Assembly: GCA_003427395.1 (NCBI GenBank)
Contig: BFEA01000405.1
Span: 680,114-711,115, forward strand
Reading direction: 5' to 3'
DNA: 31,002 nucleotides
DNA from: Chara braunii
Taxonomy: Eukaryota > Streptophyta > Charophyceae > Charales > Characeae
Part shown: positions 30,170 to 31,002 of the stretch, piece after piece
How positions within the stretch are numbered: the first letter of the stretch is position 1
Layout of the letters: each line of letters starts with the position of its first letter
Notes under the pieces: model-generated
The model's input: only the letters and a program-made list of their open reading frames with translations
Database searches by the model: none
What the model was told of the DNA's origin: nothing
Translations under genes and position numbers: made by a program

Positions 30170-30490
30170 TTCTAATTTGCTTTTTATGGTTTTGATTTTT
30201 TTTTAAATACACGAATTTCAAAAAAAATAAAGTAAAAAATAAATTGTTGTACATCTTTGAAAGATCTACAACCCTATATTTTTTTTTTGTTTTTTTTTTT
30301 GTTTTAGCCCTTAAAAAATCTGTGTGAAACCCAAAACAAAAACACTCATTTCATTTTAGTTTTTGTTTTTTCATTGTGTGTTTATGTTTTTGATTTTTTA
30401 AAAATAGATTTAAACATCAAATAATAAAAATTAAAATAAAGGGTTGTAGTCCTCAAAAACACCTACAACCCCATATTTTATTTTATTTTT
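30170..30490. repeat. Tandem AT-rich duplication, each with a TACAACCC hairpin
   Basis: Two ~190-bp parts share the order TTTTTATGTTTTTGATTTTTT, A-rich, a GTTGTA...TACAAC hairpin and then CCYATATTTT with a T run. The first hairpin is GTTGTA/TACAAC with an inner ATCTTT/AAAGAT (30246-30272); the second is GGGTTGTAG/CTACAACCC (30441-30472). The motif is shared with the perfect inverted repeat at 19554-19600. Confidence 0.7.
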
Positions 30491-30638
30491 TTGGATAATT
30501 TTTAGCTCAGGAAAAAAATCATCCCGGACCCCGTTAATTCGCGTCCAACTCGCGTTTGAACGGGAGTTTAACGTGAATTCAACGCGCGTTGAATTTTTCA
30601 ACGCGGAACCCGCGTTGAATTCAAAATCGGACACACAG

Positions 30639-30845
30639 AGAATGCGGGCCCTCTTCCTCGTATTAACGATCTCCTTGAGCGATTGGGTGGCACAAAGTAC
30701 TTCTCTAAGTCGAATTTTAAGTCACGATATCATCAGATTTCGATCCGGCCGAACGATCGCTATTAATTCACGTTCAAGACGTGGTATGGGCATTTTGAGT
30801 GGGTGGTCATGCCTTTTGGCGTCACCAATGCCCCATCGACCATCT
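30639..30845 (+). pseudogene. pol: Ty3/gypsy reverse transcriptase, middle part
   Basis: Continues RT after the transposon: PLPRINDLLERLGGTKYFSK (30650-30709), then RYHQISIRPND, a TAA at 30764, TWYGHFEWVVMPFGVTNAPS (30779-30838). The usual Asp of the first catalytic motif (in K-x-D-L-x-S-G-Y-H-Q) is Asn here (SNFKSRYHQ), so catalysis would be lost. Similarity ends right after NAPS; the YxDD box, RNase H and integrase are absent, and a minisatellite follows. Confidence 0.9.
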
Positions 30846-30903
30846 TTTTTTCTTGCATCGGATGCAAGAGCTACTTATCAAGGCATGCGACCAGATGGCT
30901 AAC

Positions 30904-31002
30904 CACCTACCGACTGAGCCGCTCCAGCCACCTACCCACCGAGCCAGTCCAAGCACCTACCCACTGAGCCACTCCAAGCACGTACCTACCATGCCACTCC
31001 AA
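30904..31002. repeat. 25-26 bp minisatellite at the window edge
   Basis: Four units of CCACCTACCNACYGAGCC-type sequence ending CTCCA(A)G, at 30904, 30929, 30955 and 30980, continuing past the window. It directly follows the truncated RT. Confidence 0.85.

Larger units (their letters stand above)
29112..30638. mobile_element. 1,527-bp DNA transposon inserted in the RT gene (8-bp target duplication)
   Basis: AGAATGCG is present at 29104-29111 and again at 30639-30646. The enclosed element begins CTGTGTATCT and, read inward from the right, CTGTGTGTCC (8 of 10 identical). Both ends carry several copies of GTTGAATT/CGCGTT subterminal words. Without the element and one duplication the RT frame is continuous, which fixes the boundaries. 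The 8-bp duplication suggests the hAT superfamily. There is no transposase: the interior holds poly-A, C-rich blocks, a GT-rich microsatellite, ~450 bp of unrecognised sequence and AT-rich hairpins, so it is non-autonomous. GAAGCACC and C-rich blocks recall the element at 19418-21026. Confidence 0.85.

Overview
The window reads as nuclear DNA from a large, repeat-rich eukaryotic genome, and I see no intact protein-coding gene in it. Three things point to the green lineage: decayed Ty3/gypsy and LINE pol genes of plant type, LTR primer-binding sites matching the plant initiator-Met tRNA, and a U6 snRNA copy. A charophyte alga such as Chara would fit the repeat style, but that is an impression and not a result. 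Most open reading frames are simple-repeat artefacts or shadows. The real coding signal lies in transposon relics carrying stops and frameshifts.

Layout. 0-3.2 kb: simple repeats and diverged tandem repeats. 3.26-4.50 kb: an array of 17 small hairpins whose loop is constant (AACTTA) while the stem sequences change on both sides together. This is the most unusual structure in the window. 4.8-8.4 kb: a tRNA-like fold, a CAG-rich stretch, and then seven short segments that look like miniature introns (GTRNGN, pyrimidine tract, AG). 8.58-8.83 kb: a U6 snRNA copy and a tRNA-like box A/B unit on the minus strand, enclosed by short inverted repeats. 10.7-11.3 kb: a decayed coiled-coil ORF on the minus strand, possibly a retroelement gag. 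12.6-13.6 kb: one recognisable end of a DNA transposon, TTGA and CA microsatellites, and a 171-181 bp tandem repeat. 13.6-15.8 kb: poly-T-rich, poorly conserved ~590 bp repeats. 15.85-17.29 kb: the 3' part of a LINE ORF2 on the minus strand.

17.8-22.3 kb is a nested set of LTR material. A 1,381-bp LTR (18535-21532, with perfect 10-bp terminal inverted repeats and a primer-binding site 2 bp beyond) is split by a 1.6-kb DNA transposon with an 8-bp target duplication, and that transposon holds the 725-bp assembly gap. 22.5-24.6 kb is a higher-order tandem repeat of ~460 bp units, each made of two related parts ~133 bp apart. 25.67-31.0 kb is a Ty3/gypsy element: candidate 5' LTR, an ACGT-motif array, gag with a CCHC knuckle, protease with DSGA, and reverse transcriptase. 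A 1,527-bp DNA transposon (8-bp target duplication AGAATGCG) interrupts the RT frame, and the RT then runs into a 25-bp minisatellite at the window edge.

Nothing here forms a working pathway. The order of insertions can be read directly: LTR elements first, then the DNA transposons inside them, with transition-type stop codons accumulating in the coding relics.
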